A DNA stretch of 64,000 nt from Aliarcobacter vitoriensis (lineage in GTDB: Bacteria > Campylobacterota > Campylobacteria > Campylobacterales > Arcobacteraceae): assembly GCF_003316695.1 (NCBI RefSeq), contig NZ_PDKB01000008.1, forward strand, positions 62,001-126,000, given 5' to 3'. Every line of letters begins with the position of its first letter. Within the stretch, counting starts at the first letter, position 1. The notes under the pieces were generated by a model. The model was not told the origin of the DNA, did not search any database, and saw nothing but the letters and a program-made list of their open reading frames with translations. The position numbers were made by a program, and so were the translations under genes. Shown in pieces: positions 1 through 8,687 of the stretch.

Positions 1-1
1 T

Positions 2-118
2 TTTACTGGTGGAGATGGAGAATTTTTAAGCCAATTTTTTGAAAATAGCCAATATAAAAAAGATTTAATATTTGAAAATATGAAAAGGATAATAGATGCT
101 AACGATTGCATTGCCTAA
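2..118 (+). CDS. coaX: Type III pantothenate kinase, C-terminal fragment
   Basis: Only the last 38 codons lie in the window; the gene begins upstream. The reading frame from base 2 contains a TGGDG motif near its start and ends at TAA 116-118. Type III pantothenate kinases carry a conserved TGGD element near the C-terminus, and they phosphorylate pantothenate in the first step of coenzyme A synthesis. The frame overlaps the hisG start by 23 bases, so the two are probably cotranscribed. Identification rests on a short tail and on the usual coaX-hisG neighbourhood in Arcobacter-type genomes, so it is likely but not certain. Confidence 0.7.
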   Translation, partial: FTGGDGEFLSQFFENSQYKKDLIFENMKRIIDANDCIA

Positions 119-704
119 GGGAAGAATTGCTGATGAGACTCTTGATAGATTTGAAAAAGCTTTTGGAGAGAAGTTTATTTTTGAAGATAGAAAACTTATT
201 ATGGAAAAAGCTGGATTTAAATTTTTAAATGTAAGAAATCAAGATGTTCCAACTTATGTTATGCACGGAGCTGCTGATTTGGGTGTTGTTGGGCTTGATG
301 TTTTAGAAGAAAAAGAGTATGACTTGATAAAACTTTTGGATTTAAAACTTGGTCGTTGTAAAGTTGCTTTTGGTTTAAGAGCAGGTGAGAAATTAAATTT
401 TGATAAAAGTAAAATAACAATTGCTACAAAACATGAGAAAATAGCTAAAAAATATTTCGAACAAAAAGCTATGGCAGTTGAGATTATAAAGCTTTATGGT
501 TCTATAGAATTAGCTCCTTTAGTTGGTCTTTGTGACTGTATAGTTGATATTGTTGAAACTGGCGAAACTATGAAGCAAAATGGTCTTGAAGTGGGTCCAA
601 CTATTATGGAAACAACAGCACATTTAATAGCAAATAAAAACTCATTTTATGCAAAAAAAGATTTGATATTTGACTTAAAAGATAAATTAGAGAAGTTTTT
701 ATAA
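96..704 (+). CDS. hisG: ATP phosphoribosyltransferase, short form (HisG-S)
   Basis: This enzyme condenses ATP with phosphoribosyl pyrophosphate, the first committed step of histidine synthesis, in the cytoplasm. The 202-residue protein starts with the family signature LTIALPKGRI and has the typical segment ending in GAADLGVVG near residues 59-67; the PRPP-binding region near residues 143-160 includes IVDIVETG. Its length fits the short form, which lacks the C-terminal regulatory domain and in known systems works as a complex with HisZ. No hisZ is in this window. The start lies inside the coaX tail, and the stop TAA shares its last base with the ATG of the next gene, so translation is probably coupled. 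Confidence 0.95.
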   Translation: MLTIALPKGRIADETLDRFEKAFGEKFIFEDRKLIMEKAGFKFLNVRNQDVPTYVMHGAADLGVVGLDVLEEKEYDLIKLLDLKLGRCKVAFGLRAGEKLNFDKSKITIATKHEKIAKKYFEQKAMAVEIIKLYGSIELAPLVGLCDCIVDIVETGETMKQNGLEVGPTIMETTAHLIANKNSFYAKKDLIFDLKDKLEKFL

Positions 705-1399
705 TGGGTTTAGATTTATATGCAAAAATAGAAGGATTTTTAGATTTTGAAGAGGAAATTTATACTCTTCATAAAGAGTTTTTAAAATTTATCATTGTAA
801 ATGATATAGATAATATTATAGATATTGGTTGTGGACAAGGTTATTTTTTAGAAAATTTAAAAATCAATAAAAAAAGATCTTTTGGAATAGATTTGAGTAT
901 TGAGCAAATAAAAATTTGTGAAGATAAAAACTTAAATGCAAAAGCTATGCCTTTATGTGAAGTTAAAGATAAATTTGATTGTGCAACTGCTATTTTTGAT
1001 GTATTAAACTATATTCCAAAAAGTGAAATAGAAACTTTTATAAAAAATGTTAGTGATATTTTAAATCCAAATGGGTATTTTATTTTTGATGTAAATACAT
1101 ATTTTGGATTCGATGAAATTGCACAAGGAACTATCACAATAGATAATGAAGATAATTTTATAGCAATAGATGCAAATTTTGAAGATAATAAACTTCAAAC
1201 AGATATTACACTTTTTGAAAAAGATGAAAGTGGAAAATTCATAAAAGAGCAAGATAGTATAATACAAGAGTACCATACAAAAGAAGATATTGAAAAACTT
1301 TTAAATATAAATTTTGAACTTATTGAAATAAAAGAGTTTTTTTTACATACAAATGAAGAAGCAGATAAATTAATATTTATTTGTAAAAAAATAAAATAA
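704..1399 (+). CDS. Class I SAM-dependent methyltransferase, substrate unknown
   Basis: A 231-residue cytoplasmic protein with a Rossmann-type methyltransferase fold. The SAM-binding motif I (IDIGCGQGYF) is at about residues 40-49, an acidic motif II residue follows in FGIDLS near 60-65, and a post-motif stretch FDVLNYIP lies near 98-105. It resembles small-molecule or ubiquinone/menaquinone-type methyltransferases (Methyltransf_11/25 group), but nothing in the sequence fixes the substrate. It overlaps the hisG stop by one base and is probably the last gene of a coaX-hisG operon. An AT-rich non-coding stretch of about 140 bases follows. Confidence 0.75.
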   Translation: MGLDLYAKIEGFLDFEEEIYTLHKEFLKFIIVNDIDNIIDIGCGQGYFLENLKINKKRSFGIDLSIEQIKICEDKNLNAKAMPLCEVKDKFDCATAIFDVLNYIPKSEIETFIKNVSDILNPNGYFIFDVNTYFGFDEIAQGTITIDNEDNFIAIDANFEDNKLQTDITLFEKDESGKFIKEQDSIIQEYHTKEDIEKLLNINFELIEIKEFFLHTNEEADKLIFICKKIK

Positions 1400-1525
1400 T
1401 ACTTTAAACTATGTGTAAAAAATACACATAATTAAATAATAATTATTAACTATTCTTATTTTAACCCCTATAAAATAATCTAGTAAATATAATAAAAACA
1501 GTTTATAATAAATATAAGTTAAAAA

Positions 1526-1532
1526 AGGGGAG
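1526..1532 (+). promoter_or_regulatory. Ribosome binding site that fixes a TTG start
   Basis: The string AGGGGAG sits seven bases before the TTG at 1539. No ATG lies in frame near this point and the hydrophobic first membrane segment begins directly after the TTG, so this strong Shine-Dalgarno sequence supports the non-ATG start of the chemoreceptor. Confidence 0.6.
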
Positions 1533-1538
1533 ATAAGC

Positions 1539-3467
1539 TTGAATTTAAACTCATTAAAAATAAAAATCTTAGTAATTACGTTGATACCAGTTATAATAGG
1601 TATATTTGTTCTTTCTGGTATAAATTTTGAGAAGACTCAGAATACATTAAATAGCACTTTAGATAAGTTTGAGATTGCTATTACAAAAGAGAAAGAATCT
1701 CTTATTAGACATGAATTTGAAGTTGCTAAAAGTTTAATTGATACTATAATTGCAAAAGAAAGTGATATAGAAACTGCAAAGTTGAAAGTTATTGAACTTC
1801 TAAGTGGAATTAGATATTTAGATGACAAAAGTGGATATTTTTTCGCTTATGAACAAAGAGCTGATGGATACTATTTTGGCTTTCATCCTGCAAATCCATC
1901 TTTAAATAACAAAAAAACTGATATAAAAGCACCTGATGCAAAAGGATATGCTTTTAGAGAAGATTTAATCAAATACGCAAAAGAACAAAAATATATAAAT
2001 TACCATTATGAAAACCCTACAACTAAAGAAGTTGTATTAAAAATGGCGTCTTCTATATATATACCTGAATTTAATTGGATTTTAGTAACAGGAATTTATG
2101 CAGATGATATTCAAAAAGGTATTAATGAGTTAAAAAAAGAAGTAAATTCAGATATAAATATACTTTTTACAATAGCTATAACAGTAACAATAGTCCTCTG
2201 TATTATGCTGGTATTTATTATAATCCCAGCAGTAAATAAAATCATTATAAAACCTTTAAATATTTTTCAAAATACTTTGGAAGAATTTTTCAATTATTTA
2301 AATGGTGAAACAAATGAAGTGCATAGAATAAAAAACTATTCAAAAGATGAAATAGGGCAAATGTCAAAAACACTTGATAGAAATATAGAAATAGCAAGAA
2401 AAGATATAGATGATAATAATATTTTTATAGAAAATACAATAGATATTTTAGGAAAATTCCAAAATGGTGATTTATCTCAAAGATTGAATATTGAAGTGAA
2501 TGATGCAAATTTGATAAAGTTAAAGTCAGTTATGAATCAAATGGCACAAGAGTTAGAGCAAAATATTGTAAATGTTTTAAAAATTATTGATGAATATAGT
2601 CACTACAAATATATAAATAAAGTAGATACAACAAAAGTTTCAAATCATATTTTAAAATTAGCAAATGGTGTGAATACTTTAGGTGATTCTATAACTAAAA
2701 TGTTGGTTGAGAATAAAAAAAATGGAACAACATTATCATCTAGCTCTAACACACTTTTGAAAAATGTTGAAAAATTAAATGATAGCTCTACAAGTACGGC
2801 TGCAAATCTTGAAGAAACTTCTGCATCACTTGAAGAGATGACTTCAAACTTGAGAAATAGTACTCAAAATATGCAAAAAATGTCACATATTGCTTCAAAT
2901 GTTACACAAAAAGCAAAAAGTGGTGAGAATTTAGCAAATCAAACGATGAATGCTATGGAAGAGATAAACAATCAAGTTACATCAATAAATGAAGCTATTG
3001 CTGTAATTGATAATATAGCTTTCCAAACAAATATATTATCTTTAAATGCAGCAGTAGAAGCAGCAACAGCAGGAGAAGCAGGAAAAGGATTTGCTGTTGT
3101 TGCTGGAGAAGTACGAAACTTAGCAAACAGAAGTGCCCAAGCAGCAAAAGAGATAAAAGATATAGTTGAAAAGGCTACAACAAAAGCAAATGATGGAAAA
3201 ATAGTAGCTTCACAAATGATAAATGGCTATACAGAATTAAATAGTGATATTAACAATACTATTGAATTGATAAAAGAGTTCGAGAATTCAAGTAAAGAGC
3301 AACTTCTAGGAATAGAGCAGATCAATAATGCAGTATCTATTTTAGACCAAAAGACACAACAAAATGCACAAGTTACATCTGAAACTAAAGAAATTGCGTT
3401 ATTAAATGATAAAATAGCGAAATTGATTATTGAGGATGTAAATGAAAAAGATTTTGAAGGCAAATAA
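1539..3467 (+). CDS. Methyl-accepting chemotaxis protein with periplasmic single Cache domain
   Basis: A transmembrane chemoreceptor of 642 residues. Membrane segments lie at about 9-27 and 207-232. The periplasmic part between them (about 35-200) is an sCache_2-type sensor: it has GYFFAYE near 100 and the typical [14 protein letters not shown] at its end. A HAMP-like linker follows, then the cytoplasmic signalling domain with the hairpin-tip sequence [17 protein letters not shown] near residues 487-503 and a conserved [12 protein letters not shown]. Ligands of this domain class are usually small organic acids, but the ligand here is unknown. The start is TTG behind a strong ribosome binding site. 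The next gene starts 26 bases before this one ends. Confidence 0.93.
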   Translation: MNLNSLKIKILVITLIPVIIGIFVLSGINFEKTQNTLNSTLDKFEIAITKEKESLIRHEFEVAKSLIDTIIAKESDIETAKLKVIELLSGIRYLDDKSGYFFAYEQRADGYYFGFHPANPSLNNKKTDIKAPDAKGYAFREDLIKYAKEQKYINYHYENPTTKEVVLKMASSIYIPEFNWILVTGIYADDIQKGINELKKEVNSDINILFTIAITVTIVLCIMLVFIIIPAVNKIIIKPLNIFQNTLEEFFNYLNGETNEVHRIKNYSKDEIGQMSKTLDRNIEIARKDIDDNNIFIENTIDILGKFQNGDLSQRLNIEVNDANLIKLKSVMNQMAQELEQNIVNVLKIIDEYSHYKYINKVDTTKVSNHILKLANGVNTLGDSITKMLVENKKNGTTLSSSSNTLLKNVEKLNDSSTSTAANLEETSASLEEMTSNLRNSTQNMQKMSHIASNVTQKAKSGENLANQTMNAMEEINNQVTSINEAIAVIDNIAFQTNILSLNAAVEAATAGEAGKGFAVVAGEVRNLANRSAQAAKEIKDIVEKATTKANDGKIVASQMINGYTELNSDINNTIELIKEFENSSKEQLLGIEQINNAVSILDQKTQQNAQVTSETKEIALLNDKIAKLIIEDVNEKDFEGK

Positions 3468-4326
3468 AAAATTATTAATATTTTTTTCTTTTTTAATCAG
3501 CACTTTTGTGCTGGTGCACTATACAGATTTAGATGATAAACTTCTTTTTAAACTTTTTGCTTCAGAAACTAGCATAATTCCGAAGAGTGAATATAGATAT
3601 AATCTAAAAGAGATTAAAGAAGTTAAAAAAAATCTTTCAGGTATTACATATAATGATAAAACAGATACTTTATTTGCTATAACAAATTCTCCAAGAGACA
3701 TCTATGAATTTGATAAAGAAGGAAATGTATTAAGAATTATTGATTTAAAAGGATTTAGAGATACTGAAGATTTGACATACATAAAAGATGATATGTTTGC
3801 TATTCTTGATGAAGAACTTAGTGCTTTTTTTATAGTAAACATATATAAAGATACAAAGCTTATAGATAAAAAACATATCATAAAAGAGTTTTATTTAGAT
3901 GTAAGAAATTTTGAGAATTTTGGTTTAGAAGGTATCTCTTATGATAATATTGATGATATCTTTTATCTTGTAAATGAAAGAAATCCAAAAAAAATTGTTT
4001 TAGTAAAAGGTGTTATGAAAAATAACCCAATAGAAATAAAAATTAAAGATAAACTACTTGATAATAATACATACTTAAGTGATTTTTCAGCTATTCACTT
4101 TGATGAGAAAACAAGACATTTTTATGTTTTGAGTGATGAATCATCACTTTTAGGAAGAGTTGAAGATAAAAAAGATTTCAGTAAATATTTGGATTTGATG
4201 GATAATGAAATCTCTTCAAAGATGGTAAATCCAGAAGGTATTACAAAAGACAGTAAAGGAAATATATATATTGTAGGAGAGCCAAATTTGTTTTTGAGTA
4301 TAAAAAGAGATGAGGTTTTAGATTAA
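3442..4326 (+). CDS. SdiA-regulated-like beta-propeller protein, membrane-anchored
   Basis: A 294-residue protein with an N-terminal hydrophobic segment (about 11-27) that probably acts as a signal anchor, placing the rest in the periplasm. The remainder matches the pattern of the SdiA-regulated (YjiK-like) family: an LSGITYND motif near residue 66, FGLEGISYD near 158, and repeated short beta strands ending in [19 protein letters not shown]. The family is a six-blade propeller of unsettled function. It overlaps the chemoreceptor gene by 26 bases, so it is likely cotranscribed, and it converges on trpS with a 9-base overlap. The family call is by motif recognition only. Confidence 0.65.
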   Translation: MKKILKANKKLLIFFSFLISTFVLVHYTDLDDKLLFKLFASETSIIPKSEYRYNLKEIKEVKKNLSGITYNDKTDTLFAITNSPRDIYEFDKEGNVLRIIDLKGFRDTEDLTYIKDDMFAILDEELSAFFIVNIYKDTKLIDKKHIIKEFYLDVRNFENFGLEGISYDNIDDIFYLVNERNPKKIVLVKGVMKNNPIEIKIKDKLLDNNTYLSDFSAIHFDEKTRHFYVLSDESSLLGRVEDKKDFSKYLDLMDNEISSKMVNPEGITKDSKGNIYIVGEPNLFLSIKRDEVLD

Positions 4327-5283
4327 ACCTATAATATCTCTTATCTTTTCCATTTTATTTTGAGCAATTTTTCGAGCTTTTGAAGCTCCAAATTCAAGTA
4401 TTTCTCGAACTTCTTGTTTATGATTTAAGTAATACTCTCTTTTTTCTTCATAAGGTTTAAAATACTCCTCTATTTTTTCAAGAAGTGTTAATTTAAAGTG
4501 TCCATATCCTTCTCCAGGAGTTGCATATCTTTGTCTTAAATTTGCTAATTCATCTTCATTCATAAATAGTTTTGAAATCGCATAAATATTACAATTTTCC
4601 CACTCTTTAGATTCATTTAGTTCTTTTGAATCAGTTACAATTGACATAACTTGTTTTTTTCTTTGTTTAGAAGATGTAAACATATCAATAGTATTATTAT
4701 ATGATTTACTCATTTTTGCTCCATCTGTTCCTGAAACTGTTGCTACATTTTCATCTACTTTTGCAACTGGTAATACAAAAACTTCTTCATTATAAGCATG
4801 ATTAAAAGATGTTGCTATATCTCTTGTCATTTCAACATGTTGTATTTGATCTTTTCCTACAGGCACTATATTTGAGTCAAATAATAAAATATCAGCTGCC
4901 ATTAAAACTGGATATGAAAACAGTCCATGATTTGCACTTATTCCTCTTGAAGTTTTATCTTTATATGAATGTGCTCGTTCAAGTAGTCCCATAGAAGTAT
5001 GATTTGATAGTAACCAATAAAGTTCTAAAACTTCTTTTACATCATGTTGTATCCAAAAAGTTGATTTTTCTGGATCCATTCCAAGTGCCAAAAAGTTTAT
5101 AGCTGCTTCATAAGAGTTTTTTTCTAAGTCTTCTTTGCTTTTTACAGATGTTAAAGCATGATATGAAGCAATAAAAGCAAATAGTTCACCATCATTTTGT
5201 GATTCTATCATCTTTTTTACCATTCCAAAGTAGTTACCTATATGTATTGTTCCTGAGGGTTGAATACCTGATAAAATTCTCAA
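4318..5283 (-). CDS. trpS: Tryptophanyl-tRNA synthetase
   Basis: This class I aminoacyl-tRNA synthetase charges tRNA-Trp in the cytoplasm. The 321-residue protein has the first ATP-binding signature at residues 10-17 (SGTIHIGN) and the second one, KMSKS, near residue 191. Further family blocks are the segment ending in PVGKDQIQHVEMTRDIA and the GEGYGHFK region near 260. Length is normal for bacterial TrpRS. It stands alone on the minus strand, with its 3' end overlapping the convergent SdiA-regulated-like gene by 9 bases. An AT-rich gap of 86 bases separates it from the next gene upstream. Confidence 0.97.
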   Translation of the reverse strand: MRILSGIQPSGTIHIGNYFGMVKKMIESQNDGELFAFIASYHALTSVKSKEDLEKNSYEAAINFLALGMDPEKSTFWIQHDVKEVLELYWLLSNHTSMGLLERAHSYKDKTSRGISANHGLFSYPVLMAADILLFDSNIVPVGKDQIQHVEMTRDIATSFNHAYNEEVFVLPVAKVDENVATVSGTDGAKMSKSYNNTIDMFTSSKQRKKQVMSIVTDSKELNESKEWENCNIYAISKLFMNEDELANLRQRYATPGEGYGHFKLTLLEKIEEYFKPYEEKREYYLNHKQEVREILEFGASKARKIAQNKMEKIRDIIGLI

Positions 5284-5338
5284 ATCAATTCTCCTATTTT
5301 TGTTTGGATTATATCAAAAATAGCTAAAATCTTTCAGC

Positions 5339-5365
5339 TTACAAAGAGAGTAATTCTCTTTGTAA
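5339..5365 (-). terminator. Hairpin downstream of the DUF4198 gene
   Basis: Perfect 11-base-pair inverted repeat TTACAAAGAGA / TCTCTTTGTAA with a 5-base loop, directly after the stop codon of the DUF4198 gene. The T-run expected after a strong intrinsic terminator is weak on the minus strand, so this may act as a terminator or only stabilise the mRNA end. Confidence 0.5.
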
Positions 5366-5369
5366 TATT

Positions 5370-6125
5370 TTAATTAACTTGAAAAGTTAAAGATGAAGAA
5401 TAAGCTACTTCATCGCAAGTATCATTTTCATAAGCTTTTTTGCTTTTTGTCATTAAAATCCATTTCCCACTTCTTAAAGCAGTTACTTCAATCTCCCCTT
5501 TTAAATCAGTAGTTCCAAAAAAGGCAAATTTGTTTGATGGGAAACCATCAAAAGTACCTTTTACTTCAACTGTCTTTGCAGGTTTTCCATCAAGTAAAAC
5601 TTGAATTTTAAAAGGAACTCCAACTTTAAAATTTGCTGGATTATCTAACGGTATAATTTCAAGATTTTGTCCAATATGTTTTGTTACAAAATCACTTTTA
5701 TCATTTCCTATATTTACAATATTTTTTGCAAACATTGATGTTTGTTGGCAATATTGTGCATTGTCAAAATCTTTTTTTGTTTTTCCAATGTGCCATTTGT
5801 TATCACTTGTTTTTGTCCAAAGAGTTGGTTTATAAGTACCTTTTAAAATATAACTTCCATCATCTAATGCTTTTTTTGAAACATATTGATAATTTTCTCC
5901 TTCATTTTTCAAAGTTGTGCTTTTTAAATCTTTATTTATTAAAACCAATGGCTCAAATATAGAAACTCTATCTTCAGCTATTTTTTCAGGTGTAAAATCA
6001 TGTCCGTATCCTAAAGTCGCTTTAAATGTTGAACTATTATATCCATCAACCCAAAAATCATGGGCTAAACTTTGTACAGTTGAAAGTGTAGTAAAAATAA
6101 CTACTAATCCTAATTTTTTTATCAT
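5370..6125 (-). CDS. Periplasmic DUF4198 protein next to a TonB-dependent receptor
   Basis: A 251-residue secreted protein: a signal peptide ends at about residue 22 (cleavage after VQSLA) and the mature protein opens with HDFWVDGYN, the His-Asp-Phe-Trp start that is typical of the DUF4198 family. Members of this family (NikK-like proteins) accompany nickel or cobalt importers in some bacteria and TonB-dependent receptors in others; the N-terminal histidine may bind metal. It lies 13 bases behind the receptor gene on the same strand and is probably cotranscribed with it, so it likely receives or stabilises the imported metal complex in the periplasm. The metal is not determined by the sequence. 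Confidence 0.75.
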   Translation of the reverse strand: MIKKLGLVVIFTTLSTVQSLAHDFWVDGYNSSTFKATLGYGHDFTPEKIAEDRVSIFEPLVLINKDLKSTTLKNEGENYQYVSKKALDDGSYILKGTYKPTLWTKTSDNKWHIGKTKKDFDNAQYCQQTSMFAKNIVNIGNDKSDFVTKHIGQNLEIIPLDNPANFKVGVPFKIQVLLDGKPAKTVEVKGTFDGFPSNKFAFFGTTDLKGEIEVTALRSGKWILMTKSKKAYENDTCDEVAYSSSLTFQVN

Positions 6126-6138
6126 TTCTTATCCTTTA

Positions 6139-8235
6139 TTAAAATTTATAAGTCATACTTAAAGTTGCTGTTCTAGGGCTTCCAACTGTAAGCCATGATA
6201 TATCATAACTACTTGCTATATACTCTTTATCAAATAGATTATCTATATTTAATCTAAAATCTAGGTTCTTATTTACTTTATAATATGAAACTAATTTTGC
6301 TGTTGTATAACTTGGTAAATAAAAATCGTTCATATAATTTCCTGCTTTTTTACCCATATAAGTTGCACCTGCACCTATACCATAAGAACTATCTTGGCTT
6401 AGGCTATCTTCCCACATTAAAAGAAGAGAAGCACTATTTTTAGGAACATTTAAAAGTTCTTTACCTTGATAAGTATTATCTTTTATTACTTTTGCATTTG
6501 TATAACTATAATTTGCATTTATTCTTAGATTATCTGTTACTTTTCCATTTAAATCAAGTTCAACCCCTTTACTTTTAACTTTTCCTGCTGCAATAGAGAA
6601 TTGGTCATCAGTTGGATCTTTTGTTAATACATTTTTCTTTTCAATTTGATATACTGATAGTGTACTACCAAATCTTTTGTCTTCTGATTCAAATTTCAAA
6701 CCAGTTTCAATAGAAACTCCTTTTTCCCCTTCAAAAGTATCTCCATCTTTATCTGTTCCACCATTTGGTCTAAAAGATGTTCCAGATGTTGCATATACAG
6801 ACCACATATCATTTATCAAATATGTAATTCCAATTCTAGGAGAAAGAGCATAATCATTCTGTTCTATAAAACTATTATCTAAATGATTTGAATTATCCAT
6901 TTTTACTTCATCATATCTAAGTCCTGCAAGAAATCTAAAATCTTTATAAGATAACTCATCTTGAACAAATAAGGCAAGACCTTTTTGTTTTTCATACCTA
7001 TCTGTAGTTTTACTACCCAAACCTGAATTTAAAACTGTATAAGTTGGTTTTGAAAGGATATTATCTACTCTTACTGCATTATTGTTTGCATACATCGTAA
7101 AATCTTGTTCAAATCTATATGATTCCACACCAAATAAAATAGTATTTTTTATATCTCCTATTTCTTGAATACCTTTTAAATTAGCTTGAAATTGAATATC
7201 CTCTGAACTAATATCTCTATCTCTAACTCTTAATAATGCACTATTTCCTGTAATAGCCCTAGATGGAACAATTTCAGTAGCTTTACCTTTTGTAGTATTA
7301 TCTTTATAAGCAATTCCAACGCTACTACTCCAATTATCAGAGAAATAGTGGTCAAGTTTAAGCTGATGAGTTTGATTTTTTGAAGTTATATCTCCATCAT
7401 CTGGATTTCCAAGAAATGTTTTATGATTCATAATATTTTGACCATTAACTAAAGATATTCCTCTATCAAGTGGCGTTTTTTGTTCTATAAATTCTCCAAC
7501 ATACGTTATAAATGTATCATCACTAATAGTCCAAATTAACGATGGAGCTATTATATATCTTTGGCTATCTACATAGTCTCTAAAATTTCCTTTTTTTTCT
7601 AGTGCAGCTGTTAATCTATAAGCAAAAGATTCATTTATTGGTGCAGTTGAATCAAAAGCTACTCTATAAAAATCATAGCTTCCAATATCAGTTTTGATAT
7701 AGTGTTGGTTATCAAAATTTGGTTGTTTGGTAACAACATTTAAAGTTCCACCTGGTTCACTATTTCCATATAAAGAGCCAGATGGTCCTTTTAAAAATTC
7801 TATATTTTCAATATTTATTGTATCTCTAGGAGCATTATATCCACGATTATCTGCAAAACCATTTTTAAGTGTACTTAGACCAGTATTCTCATGTCCTTGA
7901 AACCCTCTAACTGAATAATTATCGTATAATCCACCAAAATTATTTTGTCTTGAAAGACCACTTACATAATCTAAAGCATCATCAAGTTTAACAAAATTTA
8001 AATCTTCAAGTGTTTGATTTGTTATAACCGAAACTGATTGAGCTGTTTCTCTTATTGGAGTGTCTGTTTTTGTGGCAGATTGAGTTCTTGTCTTGTAGTA
8101 GGCATTATTTCCACTTAAATAATTACCTCCAGTTTCTGAAACTGTTATTTCATCAAGTTTTGTAGTATTGTTCGCAAATACTAAAGAACTTGCAAATAAA
8201 GAGATAAATACAACTTTTCTTTTTGTTTCTAACAT
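6139..8235 (-). CDS. TonB-dependent siderophore receptor (FhuE/FpvA class)
   Basis: An outer-membrane beta-barrel of 698 residues. The signal peptide (about 1-21, ending VFAN) is followed by a TonB-box-like stretch DEITVSE, a plug domain with RETAQSVSVIT (about 62-72), VRGF near 108 and the LKGPSGSLYGNSEPGG block near 148-163, and a barrel that ends in the aromatic residue of TLSMTYKF. The plug wording matches the TonB-siderophore receptor class that includes FhuE and FpvA. TonB-ExbBD are not in the window. The upstream region has two copies of a TGCAACTnAGTTGCA-type palindrome that recurs upstream of the receptor gene at 28667. The substrate is not known. Confidence 0.9.
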   Translation of the reverse strand: MLETKRKVVFISLFASSLVFANNTTKLDEITVSETGGNYLSGNNAYYKTRTQSATKTDTPIRETAQSVSVITNQTLEDLNFVKLDDALDYVSGLSRQNNFGGLYDNYSVRGFQGHENTGLSTLKNGFADNRGYNAPRDTINIENIEFLKGPSGSLYGNSEPGGTLNVVTKQPNFDNQHYIKTDIGSYDFYRVAFDSTAPINESFAYRLTAALEKKGNFRDYVDSQRYIIAPSLIWTISDDTFITYVGEFIEQKTPLDRGISLVNGQNIMNHKTFLGNPDDGDITSKNQTHQLKLDHYFSDNWSSSVGIAYKDNTTKGKATEIVPSRAITGNSALLRVRDRDISSEDIQFQANLKGIQEIGDIKNTILFGVESYRFEQDFTMYANNNAVRVDNILSKPTYTVLNSGLGSKTTDRYEKQKGLALFVQDELSYKDFRFLAGLRYDEVKMDNSNHLDNSFIEQNDYALSPRIGITYLINDMWSVYATSGTSFRPNGGTDKDGDTFEGEKGVSIETGLKFESEDKRFGSTLSVYQIEKKNVLTKDPTDDQFSIAAGKVKSKGVELDLNGKVTDNLRINANYSYTNAKVIKDNTYQGKELLNVPKNSASLLLMWEDSLSQDSSYGIGAGATYMGKKAGNYMNDFYLPSYTTAKLVSYYKVNKNLDFRLNIDNLFDKEYIASSYDISWLTVGSPRTATLSMTYKF

Positions 8236-8260
8236 TTTTTTCCTTTCTTTTTTATAATTA

Positions 8261-8273
8261 GCAACTAAGTTGC
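8261..8273. promoter_or_regulatory. Palindrome GCAACT-A-AGTTGC, copy 1 upstream of receptor gene
   Basis: Perfect 13-base odd palindrome, 26 bases upstream of the start codon of the receptor gene that ends at 6139. The same sequence type recurs at 8311, 30694 and 30727. Position and symmetry suggest an operator for a dimeric repressor. Confidence 0.6.
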
Positions 8274-8310
8274 AAAATGTTTTTGAGATTTTAATATTAT
8301 TTGTCTTTTA

Positions 8311-8325
8311 TGCAACTTAGTTGCA
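8311..8325. promoter_or_regulatory. Palindrome TGCAACT-T-AGTTGCA, copy 2 upstream of receptor gene
   Basis: Perfect 15-base odd palindrome, centred 51 bases (about five helical turns) from copy 1. Two such sites on one face of the DNA fit a cooperative operator. Confidence 0.6.
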
Positions 8326-8340
8326 ATATATTGCTTTTAA

Positions 8341-8354
8341 TGTTCAATTGAACA
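8341..8354. promoter_or_regulatory. Palindrome TGTTCAATTGAACA upstream of the XRE regulator gene
   Basis: Perfect 14-base palindrome between the receptor operators and the XRE-type gene, 48 bases before its ATG. Its sequence differs from the neighbouring GCAACT sites. XRE proteins often bind palindromes in front of their own gene, so this is a candidate autoregulatory operator. Confidence 0.5.
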
Positions 8355-8402
8355 TTGATAGAGAATATTAACTTTAATAAACTTACAAGAAAATTAATAC
8401 CT

Positions 8403-8687
8403 ATGGAACATTTAATAAAATTGGAAAATTATTATAAAGATGAAAAACTAGAACTATTTTATAAAAAAATTGGTGAAAATGTAAAAAAAGCAAGAATGAA
8501 AAAAGGTTTTAGCCAATTAAAACTTGCAAATGCTATGGGTTATGATTCTGTTGGACACATTGCAAAAGCAGAAATTTATAAGTACAATAAAAAGTTTAAT
8601 TTAGAACATATTTTTAAAATTTGTTCCATCTTAAATGTATCAATAGATGATATATTTGATGGAACAGATGATATTATAATAGATTAA
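8403..8687 (+). CDS. XRE-family helix-turn-helix transcriptional regulator
   Basis: A small cytoplasmic DNA-binding protein of 94 residues. The helix-turn-helix (about 24-80) reads GENVKKARMKKGFSQLKLANAMG, with the usual Arg/Lys-rich first helix and the FSQLKLA turn, and ends in INVSIDDIF-like sequence (here LNVSIDDIF). I chose ATG 8403; the frame is open to a TTG at 8355, but that start would abut the 14-base palindrome at 8341 and has no ribosome binding site. The gene diverges from the receptor at 6139 and its stop overlaps the convergent MFS gene by 4 bases. It may control itself and possibly the receptor operon; this is inference from position. Confidence 0.75.
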   Translation: MEHLIKLENYYKDEKLELFYKKIGENVKKARMKKGFSQLKLANAMGYDSVGHIAKAEIYKYNKKFNLEHIFKICSILNVSIDDIFDGTDDIIID

